A DNA stretch of 64,000 nt from positions 62,001 through 126,000 of the forward strand of contig CANMWA010000012.1 in NCBI GenBank assembly GCA_947501475.1. Reading direction: 5' to 3'. The notes under the pieces were generated by a model, which was given only the letters and a program-made list of their open reading frames with translations, made no database searches and was not told the origin of the DNA. Source of the stretch: an uncultured Aquimarina sp. (lineage in GTDB: Bacteria; Bacteroidota; Bacteroidia; Flavobacteriales; Flavobacteriaceae). The translations under genes and the position numbers were made by a program. Of this stretch, positions 60,560-64,000 are shown one piece after another. Every line of letters begins with the position of its first letter. Position 1 is the stretch's first letter.

Positions 60560-60808
60560 TTAGTTTAAACTATCATTAAGAATGTTTGCTTTTTTACTAG
60601 AATCTATAACTTTTATCACATTTTTTTTTATAGTGTCTATAGGGCTCGTCTTTTTTGTTTCCCATTTTTTATTAGCTTCATGAACTCCCTCGGTAGCTTT
60701 AATAATTGATTTACCAAATAGGATTCCAGCATAATAATAAAATCCAATTACCATAACTATAATTATTGTAATAGATGTAGTTATTAAAACAATTCTTCTT
60801 TTATTCAT
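60560..60808 (-). CDS. 82-residue membrane protein, possible RHS immunity
   Basis: The protein starts MNKRRIVLITTSITIIIVMV, with one transmembrane helix (residues about 6-28) and a charged tail (EGVHEANKKWETKKTSPIDT, KKNVIKVIDSSKKAN). It begins 6 nt after the stop of the RHS gene on the same strand, the position expected for an immunity gene of a polymorphic toxin. Membrane location would suit a toxin acting at the membrane or in the periplasm. No sequence family was recognised, so immunity is inferred from position only. Confidence 0.6.
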   Translation of the reverse strand: MNKRRIVLITTSITIIIVMVIGFYYYAGILFGKSIIKATEGVHEANKKWETKKTSPIDTIKKNVIKVIDSSKKANILNDSLN

Positions 60809-60814
60809 TTTGAA

Positions 60815-63800
60815 TTAGTCATTACAATTATCAACACATTTCTGATCTGTATAATTTATTAACATTTCACCTTTAAAATCAATTCCTTTTATAGAAATTT
60901 CGAAGTTTTTAAATTGACCTCTATAGATACGAGTGAATTTTCGTTTATAGGTTTCGCCTTTTTCGTTTTTTGCTGTTGACGCAGAACCATCATAATCCAG
61001 ATAAGCATCTGCAATATCGGCATCAATTAATGCACCAGACTGATCTAAAATAGTATTAATTAAACGATTTAAATCTGCCTCGTCTTCACTCATAGATAAG
61101 GCTTCTTCTATTGTTTCCGGATTAATACTTTCTTTAGCTTTTTCAATTCCATATTTTGCTATGAAATCTGGAATTTTAACTCCTCCAGGTTTAGTAATTG
61201 ACCATGCTAATGCTCTATTTCCTGCTATATTATTTTCAGAAAGCTGTTGAGTTGATCTTCCATCTTCTGAAAAAGTACCAGAAATAGTACCAATACCCTC
61301 GATAGCTATTCCATAATTTATGAAATTATTATTTCCTATATCTAAATTTATAGATCCTAAAACATTAATAAATCTGTCATTCAGAGATATTTCTCCTAAG
61401 AAATGTATCGAAACCTTTTCTAACCCTTCTAATTCTACTGCATCTACAACTCTATTTTCAGAGAAGTTATAGGTGCCATTATATACATAATCTTCTGCGA
61501 GAGGGTCAATTTGCCAAAACCTTCCTATTGATGGATCACTAACTCGATATTTCCACTCATGGATATTTAATGCTAAATCTTCAGTAAGTTCTTGATCCTG
61601 AAAAGTTTTTCTGTTATTTTTCACACCTCTGATAGCATCATTATACCCTTTATGCTCTAAGCCAAAAGGATAATAATTACGCTCATGTAATATTTCGTGT
61701 GTATTATCGCCATCACCATCTACATCTGTATTATTTCTAACTTGGTCTACTTTACCATCATTGTCACGATCTGAATACGATAATCTCACATTCTTAATTT
61801 GATCTTTATATTGATATACATACGTAAAACTTCCATCATTTTCTGATTCAATATATCCTTCAGGATGATTTAAAAAATCTAGATTTCCATTCTTATAGAC
61901 ATAATTACCAGTATAATCAGTTGTGGTTACAGCATTACCTTTGGTAGTTATTTTTCTTATTTTACTCCCAGTAGCATCATAAACATACCTAATATTTCCA
62001 TTTTCAGATCCACTCACGGTAACTTTTGTTGGTAAATTTTGATGATTGTAGAGAATTTCTGTAATTCCTTTGTTACGATCTAAAGTTAAATTACCATTGG
62101 CATCATATGTAAAGTCGATATTTGTATTAGTACCATCTTTAAACCCAAAAGTATCATTTCCATTATCTGTTACTTTTAAAAGCCTGTTTGCATCATCGTA
62201 TAAATAGACTAATTTATCCATATCTCCAAAAGAAGTCGCATTTGTATTGAGATGTCCTTTTCGATCTAGGTTTCTGATATTTCCATTTTTGTCATAGGTC
62301 ACCCTAGATAAATTATATTTATTATCATTACTTATTCCGCTTGTAATTCTATTTAGTGCATCATATGTATATGAGTAACTTCTAGTGATATTGTCATTTG
62401 ATGTTTTCCAAGAAGTACTAGATACATTACCGTTATATAATGGATTGGCTCCGCTATTATATTTTAAGGTATATCCAAAAAGGTCTCCGTTGGCTGTAGT
62501 CCCTTGGTTAACACCTTTAAGCCATCCTCTTATATTGTATGCATAATCAACTTGTTGTAATGGTTTATTTAAAGTATTTCCTACTTTTTTGTTATTTAAT
62601 TTTCCAAGTTCATCATATGTGTTTGCAACAATTAATTCTCCTTCAACTTGAGCTATAGAAGCTGAAAATGTTAGGTTTGATGCTGCTGTTGCATGAAAAC
62701 CAGGTAACAAGGTTATTGTATTGTTAGCAACTTCATTTGTCGAAGTAGTTATTGTTTCAGATAATTGAGCATTATCAAGATTATTTGGATCTACATCTCC
62801 ACAATTACTAGGGGACGAACCATTACCAATACATTGTCTATGTGTTAATAAACGATTCATATTATCGTAAGTATATGTATCAATAGTTATGATTTTAGTA
62901 TTTGTTCCTTTTTGATGACTAGTACGTGTTTTTAGAATATTTCCTGTAAAATCATATTTATTTTCTACAATCTCGGTTGTGTTTAAATATGTATTAGCGG
63001 TATGTACATAAATTGGCCTTGCTTTGTAATCAAAATATGTTACTGTAGTGATCCAATGATTAGTTCCAACTACTCTTACTTTTGTTCCTGTACGTAAACT
63101 TTTAGTATTACCGGTTACAGCTTGACCAAATACAGATTGCGGATTGACAACATTATGGTCAAAGACATAATCATCATAGTAATTAATAGAATATACCTTG
63201 TCAAAGCTTACAGGATATGCATTTTTACTATAATATACATCGGTACCTGCATAAGTATTTTTACCCGTTTTTGTAACATATTGCTTAGAAGCTGCATTGG
63301 CAGCATTTTGTAGAGTGGCTCTGCTTGCGGTATTATTTTCATCTATACCGGTGTAGGCAATTCTTTCAAAGACATCATAAACCGTAAATAACCATTTGTT
63401 CTCTGCTTTTAGTTTTGGATCTTGCGTCATTATCGCTCGATTAAGTTTATTGTACACGATGTATTGTCGGGTATTAGCATCTCCTTTGCCGGGTATTAAC
63501 TTTTCAATTATTCTGTTTTTCGAATCATACCTATATTGATAACATAGTTTATTCAATTCGGTAGTTGATATACCATCTGTGGTATTAACCTTTGGAGGGA
63601 TAATAAAAGTTAAATTTCCGAAGGCATCATACACATAATAGGTGTCATGAGGTACTTCTGTTTCTAGAGTTCCGTCATTATTTATATCGATATCTGCATA
63701 TGTGCGTTTTAGTATCAGTCTATCTTCCTTGTCTTTAAACTCTTCACGAGTATGATTTTTTGTTGTAGTACCTGGATGATTTTCATTATAAGTGATAGTT

Positions 63801-64000
63801 TTATACAGTTGCCCTGGATTATAAAAACTATTGGTATTAGATACTAGTTGTGGTACCTGAGTGTTATTATTTGCAAAAGTTACTTTGAATAGCCTTACTT
63901 CTCGCTGAGCATTTGTTAAATAATCATACTGCATTTCATGGCCATTTCCGAATTTCCAACTTTCACCCGGTGCTGCTTGTTTTAAAACTCTGTTTAATAG
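60815..64000 (-). CDS. RHS repeat-associated core protein, truncated by window edge
   Basis: At least 1,061 residues are visible and the frame stays open past the right edge, so the true start is outside the window (the Met at 63934 is internal). The visible N-terminal end contains KQAAPGESWKFGNGHEMQYD, the DUF6443-like start region of Bacteroidota RHS proteins. Many YD repeats follow (YDAFGNLTFIIPP, YDANGNLTLDRNKG, YDDANRLLKVTDNG), then the core end LNIHEWKYRVSDPSIGRFWQ, IDPLAEDY with NFSENRVVDAVELEG. About 200 residues after it (60818 to about 61420) form a distinct C-terminal domain ending TDQKCVDNCND, the usual place for a variable toxin. I do not recognise the toxin fold. Confidence 0.88.
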   Translation of the reverse strand, partial: LLNRVLKQAAPGESWKFGNGHEMQYDYLTNAQREVRLFKVTFANNNTQVPQLVSNTNSFYNPGQLYKTITYNENHPGTTTKNHTREEFKDKEDRLILKRTYADIDINNDGTLETEVPHDTYYVYDAFGNLTFIIPPKVNTTDGISTTELNKLCYQYRYDSKNRIIEKLIPGKGDANTRQYIVYNKLNRAIMTQDPKLKAENKWLFTVYDVFERIAYTGIDENNTASRATLQNAANAASKQYVTKTGKNTYAGTDVYYSKNAYPVSFDKVYSINYYDDYVFDHNVVNPQSVFGQAVTGNTKSLRTGTKVRVVGTNHWITTVTYFDYKARPIYVHTANTYLNTTEIVENKYDFTGNILKTRTSHQKGTNTKIITIDTYTYDNMNRLLTHRQCIGNGSSPSNCGDVDPNNLDNAQLSETITTSTNEVANNTITLLPGFHATAASNLTFSASIAQVEGELIVANTYDELGKLNNKKVGNTLNKPLQQVDYAYNIRGWLKGVNQGTTANGDLFGYTLKYNSGANPLYNGNVSSTSWKTSNDNITRSYSYTYDALNRITSGISNDNKYNLSRVTYDKNGNIRNLDRKGHLNTNATSFGDMDKLVYLYDDANRLLKVTDNGNDTFGFKDGTNTNIDFTYDANGNLTLDRNKGITEILYNHQNLPTKVTVSGSENGNIRYVYDATGSKIRKITTKGNAVTTTDYTGNYVYKNGNLDFLNHPEGYIESENDGSFTYVYQYKDQIKNVRLSYSDRDNDGKVDQVRNNTDVDGDGDNTHEILHERNYYPFGLEHKGYNDAIRGVKNNRKTFQDQELTEDLALNIHEWKYRVSDPSIGRFWQIDPLAEDYVYNGTYNFSENRVVDAVELEGLEKVSIHFLGEISLNDRFINVLGSINLDIGNNNFINYGIAIEGIGTISGTFSEDGRSTQQLSENNIAGNRALAWSITKPGGVKIPDFIAKYGIEKAKESINPETIEEALSMSEDEADLNRLINTILDQSGALIDADIADAYLDYDGSASTAKNEKGETYKRKFTRIYRGQFKNFEISIKGIDFKGEMLINYTDQKCVDNCND

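Overview
The window looks like chromosomal DNA from a marine member of the Flavobacteriaceae (Bacteroidota), Aquimarina-like in flavour; the genus is an inference. Supporting signs are the A/T-rich composition, intergenic promoters of the TAnnTTTGC type instead of sigma70 boxes, start codons without a purine-rich Shine-Dalgarno, secreted proteins with type IX secretion (T9SS) tails, GEVED and outer-membrane beta-barrel families, a PLP-enzyme pair that fits sulfonolipid (capnine) synthesis, and many small GG/GA-leader peptides.

Layout. 0-6.8 kb: an edge-truncated M57-type metallopeptidase, an HsdR_N-like nuclease-fold protein divergent from holA, an MFS exporter, an SDR, and an Lrp-type regulator divergent from a cystathionine gamma-synthase-family enzyme. 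6.9-14 kb: two paralogous 28-codon micro-ORFs flanking a DUF2147 gene, fumC, a 58-aa membrane protein, a TonB-receptor-like beta-barrel, arsC and prfB with its programmed frameshift. 14-21.4 kb: a HExxH metalloprotease, then a RiPP locus with a LanC-like cyclase, two plus-strand GG-leader precursors, three minus-strand GG-leader precursors (one frameshifted in a poly-A run) and a TPR/AraC regulator. 21.5-47.4 kb is mostly housekeeping: threonine aldolase, YegP, OmpA, thioredoxin, YbaB, S9 oligopeptidase, the capA/capB-like pair, two STAS-like paralogues, clpC, gyrA with a TPR gene, pheT, a TlpA-like lipoprotein, DUF2911, and pta-ackA.

47.4-50.6 kb is the most unusual part: ten minus-strand genes for 57-64-residue peptides with a near-constant MKKIL...QQ..IKGA leader and a six-cysteine variable core, most with their own terminator, plus one lanthipeptide-type precursor among them. 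Leaders are conserved while cores diverge, as expected for a diversifying family of secreted disulfide-rich or modified peptides. No transporter or maturase lies in the window.

50.9-64 kb: a secreted T9SS endonuclease I, a related FN3/GEVED protein, two overlapping small membrane-protein genes, a SMODS-type nucleotidyltransferase with C-terminal membrane segments whose catalytic acidic residues look replaced, a large orphan membrane protein, and an edge-truncated RHS protein followed 6 nt later by a small membrane protein that could be its immunity partner.

No tRNA, rRNA, CRISPR array or insertion sequence was recognised. All calls rest on reading the sequence; no database search was possible.
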